The notes below the pieces were generated by a model. The model was not told the DNA's origin. It was given only the letters and a program-made list of their open reading frames with translations, and ran no database searches. Positions 23,301-35,753 of a stretch of 64,000 bases of DNA are shown one piece after another. The position numbers and the translations under genes are program-made. Origin of the DNA: Rhynchonema sp. JSB1_4 (taxonomy: Eukaryota > Nematoda > Chromadorea > Monhysterida > Xyalidae). The stretch spans positions 22,825-86,824 of the forward strand of contig JASAMV010004486.1 in assembly GCA_030248065.1 (NCBI GenBank). Direction: 5' to 3'. Position 1 is the first letter of the stretch. The number at the start of each line of letters is the position of its first letter.

Positions 23301-26300
23301 ATATGTGCTTCTATAATACATCCACTTATACCCACCAAGATGGCTCGATAGCCCATCTCCGTGTCGCGAACCAGCAACATAACGGGAGCAGTTGTGCTCA
23401 GAATTAGACCGATGCCGAGACATGTGCTGATGGTGAAATCCTGACCGTAGAGAAAAACGACAACAATCTGAGGTGGTAGTGGATGATTGTGGGTAACAAT
23501 TCGGGGGCTTTTCTGCTTGATGGCAGCTGCTAGTTCCAGATTTGACACCAAGTTGACAGCAACTGGCAGGGAGTGAATAGCGTAGGGATTGAAGAACATG
23601 GTTAGGTCGGAGTCTGTAGCTTCCATGGAAAGGTAGACGTTGGTTGTTCGACTTTTCAGCAGAATCTCGTTTAACGTCGCATTGTTGTCAGCGGAATCAA
23701 GCGATTTCAGGGTGGGGCCATTGAGCTGCTTTAGCAACATCGATAGCGTGTTCGTGAGTTGACTGGAATTGTCTCGCCGGTCTCGCGCTGGAAGTTAGAA
23801 CACATGTTTTGTTCACATCTGTGCTTACTGACTCTTTGATGAATGAACTAAAAAAACCAACTAAAAAATGTTGAATCTCGGTATTGCTCGAATTGCGCAG
23901 TAAAGTTCAGTGTCTTGGCATCCGAATCGTTACTCGATTGGAATAGGTTCACCAACAGTGCCAATGAGATCAAAGCCGATGGCGCAAGAATTTGAGTCAG
24001 AGTGAGCGCCTTGTTTCGGATCGCTTGTATCATTCGTTTCCACACCGTTGCGGTAAACTGGGCCCAAATTAATCGAATACCGTTACTTTTCTCAGACATC
24101 TTTTGGTCACGAGCGGCTGTGATATCACCGTTTTGAATGGTTGACGTGTTCTTCATCACATCATCGCTTCCATGGAAATGACTGAAACTAAACGTCTCTA
24201 CATTTTTCTATATAAGCGGAAACATCTCCATATTTCTTTAATAAACGGAAAACTTAGACCTTTTCAACAAGGTGTCCAACTTGGCCACCGATATTCGCAT
24301 ATGCCTGATGCCAAGTGCCCTTCGATCGGAGTCCATTGATTGACATAAGTTTTTCAACCTGGATATGCCAGAAACAGTGCACAGAAGCAAAATGCAAGAC
24401 AGGTAACCAGGTCTGTAAGTTTCGTCTAACGTTTCCCAGTTCAACTTGGAGGTGTTCAGCTGCACAATGATCTCATTGCCGCAATTGATCAGAGGTTCGT
24501 GTGATGGGTATACTTTGTTCAGGTAATCGGACAACAGATTAACCGGATCCTGATTAGCAGTTGGAGCCATCGTCAGAGTAATGTTGATCCGTTCGCCTGA
24601 TGCCACGGATATATTTCTGAATTTAATTTTAACTTGAGAACGAAGTGCAATATGAGAACGAACCTTGTTTCCGCTTCAAGGTCTTCGGCGAACCGCTTTC
24701 TGTTACTTGACCGCTGTTCATTACGACTATCTGAAACATCAACAAATGGTCCTATTACTAGCTGCGCCCATTTGAGAACGCAAAAAGACACACACACACA
24801 CGATTCGATTGCAAACCTGGCCACAGTAATGCTCCAGTTCATTTATTGAATGTGTACTCAATACCGTAACCCGTTGAGGCGCCTCGTTCAGAAGCAAACG
24901 GAACAACATCGATCTGCTTCGTTCATCCAAACCGTCGCACGGTTCGTCGAGAAGCACAATCTGTGAATTTTTATAAAAACATTTTGCATTTTTTAGCATG
25001 TTTATACCGTATAAAGTTGTAATCACATAATTTGGCTTTTGTGTGCATGGGATTCTTTGTGCGACAACAGCCGACAATAATGTGTTTCGTGCGGTTTGCG
25101 TTCAAAATATCCTCTCAGCTTTCCCGAGCCAAACCCTCTAGCTCGTCTACATAGACCGTTGTTCGTCCAAAATGGCATAAGGTAGGGAAGCCAGAGAGAT
25201 AAGCTAAAAGGAAATACGGGGAAAAAGGGGGGAAACAAAAATAACCCCCATAAAGTGTACGTGCTATTTCGGCAAACGCCATCATATGCTATGTAGGCCA
25301 TTTTGATGACGTATTGCTTTGCGGTAAAGCTCCACTAAATAAATGTCCAGAGTACAACAGACACACATACATGACTCGTGCCTTGCTATGCACTGGCACG
25401 GATGCTACAGACTTGATGTACTGCCGTTTTCTGACCAATGCTTGTTTGTTTTGGCTACCGCGAATGACGGAAGCAAAGTCGTAAATTAGTCCACTGCGGC
25501 TGGAGGACAAAGGATAGTATACATACCACGCAGACCTACGCACTTAATAACGGTTACAGTAGGCCTTTGTTGCTGCATTTCATGACATCGGCATGCAGTA
25601 TTTAGCGCAGATCCTGTTTTTCATTTATGAGATGCGGACAGCCTGTGCACTGCATTGCTGAAAGGTTGGTACCGGTGTAGACAAAATATGTGGTTGCAGG
25701 TTACCAAGTTGTGAGCTTATGAAGATGTGGCAGCAGATTTCCAACTGATGAACTACGTTTACGTGCATTTCCGCCACTGGATGCATATCAACAGTAACCA
25801 ACGAACATGGCTGACAGGAGAATGAATTTCCATCTAACTGTCGCTTGGGCTCTGATAGTTCACAATCTGCTGATTGTCGCAGGTTTGTCATTAATCGGTC
25901 AAAAAATTTCGGTTCCAAGCAGAGAACAAAGTCTTATCTAATTTCTGCTTTCAGATCTACAGTCAGATTGTTTGTCTGCTGCTGGTTCGGCCAAGTTCTA
26001 CTATTCGGTGAACAAGAAATGCTATGTTTATTACGCGTGAGTTTGATGTTCACTAATCTTACAAGATTGAGTGCTTTATTTATTGTGCGGAAAAGAACTC
26101 CCCCAATATGTTCCACACACGTTGCAGCAGTGCAAAGAAACGATATGAAGCTGAATCACTCTGTGCCACGCACGTTATCAACGTTCCAGTCCTGGGTCCT
26201 GGTGTTCTCATGCACGCCGGGGATCTGACAACCAATCTAGCGGTCATCGCAGGAATGGTTTGCAGCATTCGCTTTCTGGATTGGAGTAGCTTTTCGTTCG

Positions 26301-29300
26301 TTTTACTTCGTTCTCTCAGAAAACAGAGCACAGTTTCCGGCCGTCACGCGAGAATTTGTTCTCTGTTCTTCCAGAGAACGAAAGTATAGTCAGGGCTCAA
26401 AACTGCCCACGAAACATAAGACTTTGAGAGGGCAAAAAGAAGATGAATCGTTTAAGATTAACGCCTATGCAGAACACTCTACCGTTGCCTGCGGCAAAGT
26501 ACATGGTTAACGGCAAACAGGGTCCGAATCAAACGGAGCCCGCTGGTGACTGGCAATGGTACCTGCCGCACAGCTATCAAGCCTACCACCCGGCCGAACC
26601 GTTTAGTGGCAACGAACCGTGGATAACAGGTCACCCACACGCATAGATACAACATGAATATCACCAGTTTTGTGAACTAATAAGGTAACGTTATCGCCAC
26701 CCCCCCCCTCCGCTACGCCAGATGCCCAAAGGCGGAACCGCAGAGGCACCACGAAAACACCTACCAGCCTTCCCCCACAACAAACCCCCGCCCCCCCCCG
26801 CGGAAACCACACCCCCACCCCACCCCCCGCCCCCCCCCCCAAAAAAACACACACCCCCCGGCGGACGCAACACCCGCAAAAAAACAAACACCCCCCAAAC
26901 ACCCCCCCCAAGTATTTTTGCATACAAATTATTTCCGGGTCCGGATTCCGGATTTAACCTAAGTTTACGATAACGCATGTTGTAACGTGTGCTATAGGTG
27001 AGCCGGATGACCTGCCAACGGCGGGTCTGCAGGATTGTGCCATGATGGAAGTAGGTGGCGGGAATGACGGCAAACTGCTCGATTGGACTTGCGACATCAA
27101 CTACTATGGCGACCAGTTCATTTGTGAATACGACCGTAAGACATTTTTTGAAAGCATTAACTGCCTTTGGCTTAGGACGGACTTAGGTTGAACACGGAAA
27201 CCGGAAATATTTCCGGAAAACGCAGATGCTGTTCCGCATCCAGAAATAGATCAAGGTTTTTGCATGTATGTAAATATTTCCGGCTTCCGTGCTCAAAGTC
27301 CGCCCTAACCTATCCTATAATCATATACCGATAATAGAAACGAAGTTCAGAGTGCGCCATTACCAAGAATGAAGGACCACAGGCAGGTTACAAGTACTGC
27401 AACGGGACTGACGCAGGTAGAAGACCATTTTACATTATTTGTCTCCTCTTTGATGATCCTAAAGCAACACTGGACCTATTGAAACCAACATCTTATAGCA
27501 TGTGATTACGTTGGCAAAGTGAACCAGGCCGGTTCATTGCGTACCCAATGGGGCCAGAACTTTACGGTTGCCCACTCACTGGATTGCGTGAAAAAGTGTT
27601 CGGCCGAGGAGAAATGCCAATCGGTCACATTCTATCAGGTACATAATGTTGTTAATTTGGAGTTAATGTGCAATAAAAAAATCTCGAAGGTGTACTAATG
27701 AACATATGCAGGCAACTGGACAATGTACGATGCATTGGCCGCCAGGAGGTCACGGATGCGAGGAAACGATCAAAATGCAGGGAGCAAAATATTGGCATCT
27801 GATGCAGTGATGTGATGATAACGCTGTGCGTGTTACATATTATAATACTTAGGTTTTCGTAGCAGGTAGCAATCAACGTGTTTTGAATTGAATGGAATAA
27901 ATATTTTTTCCACACGAGAAAATTTTTCTAAAAACATGTAAATACATATATCGCTTCGTCAACACACCTCCGTTTGTTGCACGAGTGCGCACATCACCGA
28001 TGTTTTGCGACGTTGACCACCGGACAGGTGAGACGTTGAAACATCACGTTGATCGGTCATGTTAAATTGCTCCAGTAGATATTGTGCACGATCCTCCCCA
28101 GGCTGACCGTCGCATCGAAGCTGAGAAACTGCCAAAATCATACTGTTTGTCAAATTTGTTCAAACTTTTTTCAAAACCCAGTTTTGACCTGAAGCAATAA
28201 GTTTTTATGACGCGTGTCGGCGCAATAAATGGAAATTTCAACGCATAATTGCACGCTATGGTTGTGCGCAATCGAAATGTCACTCACGAAACTAAAAGCA
28301 ACGCGTAAGTTCGGCCGGGGTCCGGCAGGTTGGAAAGAAAGTCGATGAGAGACGCGGGTACTTTCAAACTTACATCGCCGTAAAACTCCAAGTGCTCGGC
28401 TGGTGTGAGCGACTTAAGCAGCTTCTCGTCTTGTGGACAATAAGTCACGTGACGTCTTATCTGTGACCAATGAGCGACGAGGTCCAATGACCCAACTTGA
28501 ATTGAACCGGATGATGGTTTGTGATAGCCTTTAATTATGTTCCAGCTACTGCATAAGTGGTCAAAAAAACTAAATATTTCTCTCCAATCTCTGATATCAA
28601 AACAATGACACAGACCTGAGTAGTATAGCCATTGTACCTGGTGTGCAATGGTTGAGGATAGGCGTTGCCGGACAGGTCAACTTCCAGACGCCTATACTTA
28701 ATCATTGCGGAACAGGTACACAGGGTATACTACTGACCAGCCAGCGTTTTCAAAAGCGTTGTTTTGCCGCAAGCATTCCGACCAACTAGAGCGGTAATCT
28801 GAAACACATGAACTTGATTGTTGCTGATTTAGTTGTGAAGGCGCATCGTGCGATTCAAAGTTTATTATCAAACAAATTTGATCAAGGCGCCAAAGACAAG
28901 GACGAACCTGATCAACAGGCGCGCTACAGGTTACGTTCCTCAGGGCCAACTCATGAGAACCGATCAGGCCCGGCTTCAAAATGATGCAGACGTCCGTGAA
29001 ATGAATGCCAGGATTGGGTGCTGATAAATGATTCAGTGGAAAACGGGTTTGCATCCGGCCGCAGCGCTTCTGAAATTGCCACATTTTTTCTCGAATCACT
29101 TGTGCGTTGAAAAAAAATTAATTTCAGGCGCAAACCGAAAGTGATGCCATCGAACACCAGATAATGCCCAGCAACATGAGACTTGTCAAAATGGCACATA
29201 ACCAGATAAGGTGAGACGACAGCGCTGTGTTCTCAAAATCCAAAAGTTCGCTTTCTGCAAAACGATAACATGAACTACCCGAGAACGCCAAATAAGTCCC

Positions 29301-32011
29301 CCTCGCAAATGTGAAATCCGATGTCTGTCCCAATCCCAAAGAAGCCTGGGATTTATTTGGCATTCTTCGTCACGTACATATACATACATATTAGATAGCA
29401 ATATGTAGATATTGGTCGCACAATGACCATATAAGAATTCATCAAATCAATCCTGATTTTCAAGTTCAGTCACTCTTAACCACTGTGCTATTTGTGAGTC
29501 TCACAAAACATTTTAACCAGAAAAAAACCAAACAACCCTCCCCCTCTAAATCTTCTTTATTACATGCTTTGTGTGCGATCATACAACGCAACGTCATTTT
29601 CCCTCTTTACGATTCAGGAAAAAAATTTGACCAATTCTTATAAAGTCATTGTGCAACCAATATCAGCAAAATGAAATTTTTTTTAGAAACTAACGATCAA
29701 TCTTCAGATCGGTTGCCAGCTGCAGTATTTGATCAAGGTGAGTGTTGGGCAGCAAATACAGGCATTGTTTGACGGATACGTTGAAATTTTTCAGAAGGTC
29801 AAAATTGTGATTCATTGATATAGACAGATTGTGAAAAAGTGGTATCAGGGCCATGAACAACCAGACACCGACGGCGAGCACCAGGACAAACAAGTCTGAA
29901 AAGTAGAATTAGGTGGTTTGACAACCTTTTTTTACAAAACAATCTTTGAAAGATGCCCCTGGACCAACTGCCGCTTGCAATCCTGGAGAACACTAGAGCA
30001 TAAGCCAGTGCAATCGCGGTAAACAGCACCAGTAAAGCGACCAGAACCGAGAATTCAACGTTGTCGTAGATCAAGAGCAATGACAGTGCCGTCAGCCAGA
30101 AACACGGCTGAAGCTTGATCAAAGCCAGACTTAAGTGGGAAATCCAGTAAGCCGAACAGCGGAGACCCATCAGATGTAGATAAGGCTGAAATTAATGAAA
30201 ATATGGTGCACGAATGATCAATACTGATCGTTCCTAACCTTCATTTCCGATTGATAGTCGTTGGCTATTGCTTTCATCAACGTAACTACGGGCACCAGCA
30301 TCGACAGAGCAATCATAAATGGCAGTAGTGTGTGCGCTTGTTCAAGCAACGGGCTGGCCAGCTTTTGACCTGAGATCATTAAAAAAGTGTTGTAAACAAG
30401 AAGTTCTATTTATCCGGTCCTTTTTAAAGAAACAAAGTGCCTTAAACCATCAGGAATTCTGCGAAACCGCACGTTCCGGCCCTGAGTTACGTTCGACACT
30501 CCATATTCCCGCTCAGCGGCAATGTCAATCGCTCGCTGCAGACTCACGAACATTTCGTTCCAATAACCTAAACAAAGGAGGTTTTGGGAAAACATGGAGC
30601 GGAATCACAATTGGTTATCAGATTGGAACTATCTTGTTTACGTTAGTTAGCATTTTGAATTGAATAGGTTCCATGTTCGAGACTACGTTTACTGCCACTG
30701 TTTTCGACCGACGTAAAAATTTTGTTGTGCCTCGGAAGTACATTCTTATGCTGATCTAAATTAACGGCATCATATCATTAGCGTCAACGTCACTGCATAT
30801 CATTAGCGTATACAGGGGGGCCACAAGGAGCCTAGGCCCCCTGTGGTCAAAGTGGCAAATCGATCATCAGAAAACGATTTGTGAAAAAATCAAGCATGCA
30901 CTGAATACAAAGTGACTTTTGGGATTTGACTCCCTTTGACCGAAAGCTGGATCCGCTACTGGCAAATGTCCTTAGTACAAAAAATCACACGAACAGATAC
31001 AACAGCTTAATTCTGTCGATTAGCTTCGATTCGACCTAATCCTGTACTACTCATACGTCCACCTGCTGGTTATCCGTTGTCCCACTGTTATTAAGAACAA
31101 CCAACCAGGCAGGCCACCTTCAGGCGAACTCGGATACTGAACTTTCCACTTGTTCCGTCTGAATCGCTGTGCAACGTTCCAATCCAACACAGCTCGTTCC
31201 GTATTTCGCATGTGTTCAGGCGTGTTTCTGTGGTAGAACGGCAAACGGAGTCGGTACGATATCGAAGACTCGGTTAACTGGTCAAACACCACGCAGCCTG
31301 AAACAGGTCTTATTTTGATAGCGTAGGGGTGAGAAAGCAAAATTGTATTTTTTTCAAAAACTTTCCCTACCCATCAGTCGCAATCTACCGTGACCGTTCT
31401 CTCGGATTGTTTCCAGCATCACACTCTCGTTTGCAAATGCCTGCACGCGCATACGGTAACTGCGGATTACGGTGCAATACGGTTCGGGGCTGATCTGCTC
31501 GGAGCAGAAGTCTGCAAGACTACCTAAAAGTGAGAATTTGTCTGACCAAACCAAAGCGTTGTTGCAATAATAAAAAGGTATGTATAGCACCTGAATAATT
31601 TCTCTCAGCTTCACTCAGATTATTCTGTTGATGTTGAGCTTCGACAGCGTGAATAACTGACGAGAAGCTGACGTTCTCAGCCGCGTAACCCTGTTGGACC
31701 AATTGCATTATTCTGTTCGTCCGCTCAGTACCGGGCGTGTAGTACAGGGTGTTGAAATAATGGAAAATGGTGAAGAGGCAGGGCGCACCGCCGACCGGGT
31801 TCAGTAGGTCGGCGAAATCGCCACGAATTTCGAAAGGCTCGAAAATGGTTGCATTTCGGTATGTTGGCTTTCCGACATGAAAACGTAGGCCGATAAGCAG
31901 CAGCGGCATAAGACAGGGAATGATGAGTTCGATAAACAGCCAAAGCTTATTTCGTAGATGGGTCAATAGCATAATCTTCATGTATGCGTAGATTTGTGTC
32001 ACGAGTACCAT
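20316..32011 (-). CDS. ABCA-subfamily full-length ABC transporter
   Basis: A multi-exon gene with the full ABCA order TMD1-NBD1-TMD2-NBD2. The ATG at 32011 begins MVLVTQIYAYMKIMLLTHLR and the first helix, then a glycosylated extracellular loop (about 31900-31050) and helices (30370-29690, 29360-29120). NBD1: Walker A GRNACGKTT near 28770, Q-loop YCPQDEKLL near 28430, signature LSGGQRRK near 28015, then after a 3.0 kb intron Walker B IVLLDEPCDGLD (24960) and H-loop STHS. TMD2: a large loop (24160-23540) and helices (23540-22150). NBD2: Walker A GKNGAGKTS (near 21830), YCPQDNSLL, signature CSGGTRRKL, Walker B LLLLDEPTASVDP and H in LAGHW. The last exon (about 20480-20316) encodes the ABCA-like tail SYRSFTVPAGPN...LRDFEINECSS. 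Family members move lipids across membranes with ATP. The ends of several TMD exons are approximate. The NBD1 Walker A lacks one usual glycine. Confidence 0.92.
23160..23310. repeat. Dispersed repeat family D, copy 2, in an ABCA intron
   Basis: It begins near GGTTCAGTCCCCGGGGCACA, contains GAGCCTAAGCCTAAGCCTAT (TTAGGC on the other strand) and ends AAAAGTCGTGGAATATG. It matches 11500-11645 and 42318-42497. Confidence 0.75.
25807..27810 (+). CDS. Secreted C-type lectin-like protein with PAN/apple-like C-terminus, nested in ABCA intron
   Basis: Eight phase-consistent exons: 25807-25882, 25955-26036, 26128-26257, 26473-26629, 26998-27135, 27351-27416, 27499-27638, 27712-27810. Together they give 295 aa. 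A second in-frame ATG at 25822 could be used. Residues about 5-25 form a signal peptide (MNFHLTVAWALIVHNLLIVA). A C-type lectin-like domain follows: KKCYVYYASAKKRYEAESLC, WQWYLPHSYQAYHPAEPFSG, GEPDDLPTAGLQDCAMMEVG, LDWTCDINYYGDQFICEYD. The C-terminus CDYVGKVNQ...DCVKKCSAEEKCQSVTFYQ...QCTMHW has the cysteine pattern of a PAN/apple-like module. The usual EPN/QPD and WND calcium-sugar residues are absent or altered, so carbohydrate binding is doubtful. It lies wholly in the 3.0 kb ABCA intron on the opposite strand. Family members often act in immunity or the extracellular matrix; the role here is unknown. Confidence 0.88.
26698..26912. repeat. C-rich, strand-asymmetric low-complexity tract
   Basis: About 215 bp in intron 4 of the nested lectin gene, almost free of T and poor in G, with several runs of 7 to 12 C. 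The long frames on the minus strand over it are poly-G artefacts. It may form quadruplex/i-motif structure or be badly polished sequence. Confidence 0.85.
27175..27312. repeat. MITE family G (AGGGCGGACTTAGG), copy 1
   Basis: About 135 bp in intron 5 of the nested lectin gene. It runs from AGGACGGACTTAGGTTGAAC to GTGCTCAAAGTCCGCCCTAA, with inner GGAAATATTTCCGG. The second copy, at 40888-41030, is in the opposite orientation. Confidence 0.82.
27896..27901 (+). promoter_or_regulatory. Polyadenylation signal AATAAA of nested lectin gene
   Basis: A canonical AATAAA 86 bases after the lectin stop codon, still inside the ABCA intron (the ABCA exon resumes at 27968). Confidence 0.6.
29411..29664. 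repeat. MITE family F, copy 2, in an ABCA intron
   Basis: It runs from TATTGGTCGCACAATGACCA to AAAGTCATTGTGCAACCAAT and carries the internal CCACTGTGCTATTTGTGAG block common to the family. Confidence 0.88.
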
Positions 32012-35000
32012 TTTAATTTCGACAGATGGTGTTGCAAGGGTGTGTGAAACCCTAAAATAAAATGAGGTACTTGATTTAGAGTCCACGAAGACTGTGGCAG
32101 CACTTACTTTTATGTCGTGTGACACATTGATAATGAAGCTCGTTTTGCAATTTTATTTTGTGTTTGTGTGTTGAAAGTGTGGTGTCTGAAACAAAAGCAC
32201 AGATAATTTCCAGTCTGGCCCTGATTCTGCATGGTCAACGTCAACAGAAATTGACAAGAAAAGAACGAAACCATTGCTTCTTTCTATGAAGAAGCATGAA
32301 GAGGTAACTTTCATTATGGTACGATACGACTGATTCAGTTATTTTGATTTGGTCACCAGTCACGAATTTCTGGTTTTAACCGTCCATAGAACCTTTTTTG
32401 TCACGTTCTCAGCGATTTCTCGGCTCTCATTTTGCAAGGTGCCAGTGATGCTACACCTCACAAAATAATGGTGACCAAATTATTCGGTACGCACTAAAAG
32501 AACCAACAATGGTTTTCTACTATTTTGTCAATTATTGTTGAAACCTGAAAAACGTGAGGGTCGTTTAGGATTAGGACGAGATGTTTTTGAATGAAACTGT
32601 TTGTGATTTTGTGACTTTCACACAACCTGCGCAATAGATGCATGCTAAAATCGCCAAAAACGAATTCCATTATCAAATGCGTCCAATTTATTTTTAAAAG
32701 GAGCGGTTACCCAAGTCACGCGTGCGGGTTGAAGTCACGGGTCGAAAACATAACGTTATGTGATCGTTTCGTGCATGGTCTTGTTGGTCTCTCTCTCTCT
32801 CTGTTGGCACAATATGGTATCCGTTACCAAGGCAGCAATTTTGCATCGAGCATTTCCGCGACATGTAGGTTAGGTAGACGCGTTCCGGTGGAGAACAAGT
32901 GCTTTTGGGACTTTGGAAGTCAGATTAGAAATAAAGTGGTAACTGTATGTGCGTGTGAGTTGTACTGAGGGGCTTAACGTCCCCGCGTGCGCAGCACACC
33001 TTTTTTGTATGGCTTTGTGTCTAAATTCGCGACCAAAATTCCTGCCCGGATGGCTTTTGTCTAATCGTGCCCGAAATTCCCACCCTTGGGCTCAGTACGA
33101 CTACATATTTGCCTCGTGCAGCATCTGTGTATACATGCAGAAGACAGAAAACTGAACACCCACACACGCACAGCACGCTAGAAATATAAAAAGCCCGCTT
33201 AGTTGACCAAGCGTGATTTTCAGGACACGATCCTCTCTCGTTAATTAATCGCAAGCAAACACTTTTTTCCAAATATCATTTAACAACAACAAAAACAGTG
33301 AAGGCCCTTGACGTGACGGACACACGGTCATTATTGCTTGCTCGTGAACTTGTGCGTGCCATCTGAAAACTCGTTGCGTAAATGGGTGATATTTTCGAAA
33401 CGGTGTAAAGGTCAGTTGGGCGTAAAGGTCGGTAGAAAGCTCGGTCGACAGCTCAGTGCGATAGACCTCGATGTAAACGTGAAACATTCCACGTTAATAA
33501 CAGGCAATGTTTCACGTTTACACCGAGCTGCGCCGACAGAGCTTTCGACCGAACTTTACGCCGACCTTTACGCCCAACTGACCTTTACACCGTTTCGAAA
33601 ATTCCACCCAATGACTCATCAGATCAGCCGCCCTCGTCATGGGTGCCATACTTACGGGGTGGCCTCCGTTACGCAAACTCTTGGAACACTTTCGCTCAGC
33701 TTCCTTCTGCAAAGCACGTCGACGCGTGCACCTGAAAACAGCGAATGTAACAGGCGACTTTAAATACGTGCTCTCCACGCAATTTGACACGATCAAGATT
33801 GCCTGCTTGATTGGTCCTTAACAAGCTGCCCTATGCCGGCATCTAATGATCTTTGGGCATGTCCACAATCCGTGGTGTTTCACACGCCAGCTCTGGGCGC
33901 TTCTTAGAGGTCATCATTTGCGTAGATATTCGGCGCCGATGAGACCTACCTCGCCCGCTTGTGTATCCCCTTGTGGCGCCTGGTGTACACTCATTTTTTT
34001 AGGTAATCGCCAACTTTTCTTTGTTGCGCATAGTATCCGGTCATACTTTGTGCAGCGCACATGAACCACTCTTGTGGTAGCGTGACGCTCCGTCTTCGGT
34101 CTAAAGTTAGTGTAACGCGCCGCATCCAATGACGTTTTTCGTTTTTTCAAACAGATTGAAAAATTTTTAATAGTTAATTTTGCGATTCTGGAGTCAGTTC
34201 TGGAACGATTTGATTTATCTGTGTTTGTCATTCGATTTAGAAATTTGTTGATGTCGACTGAAGTTTCAGTGGAACATCACGCAATTTGTTCATCAATTGT
34301 CTTTATATGGTACTCAATATGCAATCATCAAAACATTTTCGCCTTCGTGGTGAATGCGGCGAATAATAGTCACAGACCAGGGGCTTTATGCGGAAAACTC
34401 CGATGTTCATCCTGGTTCCTTGTTTGAAGGCTGTTGTTTTTTTTCAAAAAGCGCCTCTTGAAGATCTTGTCAGTAGCAGCACCCTGTCCTTAAATACAGC
34501 ATCTAAAGCTCGATTCTAATCAGCTTACCGACAGGGGCGCCCGCAGTCTTCATCCAGCTGGCTGCACCCGGGTTCGCTTCGCAAACACCGGTGCTGTATG
34601 TGTTCATATGTGTGCCCAGGCGGATAAGATTGGCCAAGCCAACGGCTGGCACAAATGCGGCTCACGTACACAACGCAATATAGTTGTCTGCGCATCTCCG
34701 TCCAACTTTGCAATTTAAAGCCGCGCGTGTTGCTCTCATGCGTTCCCAACACGGATCGGCGGACAGAAGCCGCAGTCTGGTAAAGCTCTCCATCCCTGAG
34801 CGGCTAGGTGTCACTGAATTGGGTGGCGGACCCTCACATCAGCTCAGGGTACACGCTGCTGAGCCAGCTTGGTCATTTGATGGCGTGTTAGACAGGATAT
34901 TGTTGGTGTTTAAAATTACCACAAAGTAAAAATTGAAATGTTTCGACCAGACCAGTTATTTACAAGTATAAACAGTAAATATACAACCTTTTTGAATGTC

Positions 35001-35383
35001 ACCAATTCTATAGTTATAACCATATTGTCGTTTTTAAAGGACTTTTGACCATCATCTACTACTCATAGATTGCCATATCTGTATTTGTTAACTATTTTAG
35101 CAGGTAAATTGCATGTTTCTGCCGTCGCGTTGCGCTTGTATGATGCGTTTTGTGCTGCCGAAAAGCTTGAAACGTGACATTAACTAGCCTGAATTAGGTG
35201 CAAGTACATAAATGAAGATACTGCATGGTTTTGAGGTCAGCTGTTCTCTGCATATTTTTTTGTGGCCGTGTTTTGTTTTTCTGCAAAAGAATTTTGAGGT
35301 CAACAGTTGCTCAAAGGTCTCATGCGCCGGGTTATTCTTTCAGACAATCTACGTGTCGCAAAGAATCAATGTGATCCAAAAAA
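32012..35383. other. Intergenic region upstream of ABCA
   Basis: It includes the likely ABCA promoter region, a short CT microsatellite (about 32792-32806) and a strong hairpin element (33380-33610). It also has one exon-like minus-strand segment (about 34527-34706) that begins MRRQLYCVVYV, ends in Cys-rich CSQLDEDCGRPC and stops at a consensus donor (G|GTAAGC). I could not link that segment to other exons. Confidence 0.45.
33380..33610. repeat. Foldback MITE of about 230 bp
   Basis: AAATGGGTGATATTTTCGAA then ACGGTGTAAAGGTCAGTTGG is mirrored by CCAACTGACCTTTACACCGT and TTCGAAAATTCCACCCA. The centre, ACGTGAAACATTCCACGTTA, forms the loop. Confidence 0.88.
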
Positions 35384-35753
35384 ATGACGGACAGCAACAA
35401 ATCCTACTCAGACGATGAAGACTCAAGTTGCAACGGTTATCCGCTGAATCAAAATGATGTTCGGGTTGGAAATGTGGACATAAAGGTGAGATTTGGTCGG
35501 TCCAATTTGTGCCAAATCTGTTCATGATAACGTCATCACCAAATCGTCATCAAAACAAAATATCATCGAATTTAACATTCAGACCAGCATTGCACCTGAC
35601 GAGCTTCAAGACTGCTGCTTGCAACCGCTTGTGGATTCTGGTGGTGCACCATATTCCGGACCACGTGTGCTACCAAGATGCCACATGCCGGTAATTAAGT
35701 TTCACGGAAATGGGGACAAAAATATGATCATAGGAGTCAAGTTATCCATGTAA
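35384..35753 (+). CDS. Weak two-exon candidate, unknown product
   Basis: Exon 1 (35384-35485) opens with an ATG, encodes MTDSNKSYSDDEDSSCNGYP and 14 further residues, and ends at AAG|GTGAGA. An acceptor (AACATTCAG at 35582) joins in phase 0 to a frame that ends at 35753, giving about 90 aa. There is no signal peptide, membrane helix or recognised domain. The exon could continue by splicing at CCG|GTAATT near 35692. A short unstructured acidic start is all that can be stated. Confidence 0.3.

Noticed and set aside
26603..26978. Minus-strand glycine-rich open frames
   Set aside because: Pure product of the C-rich intronic tract read as poly-G codons.
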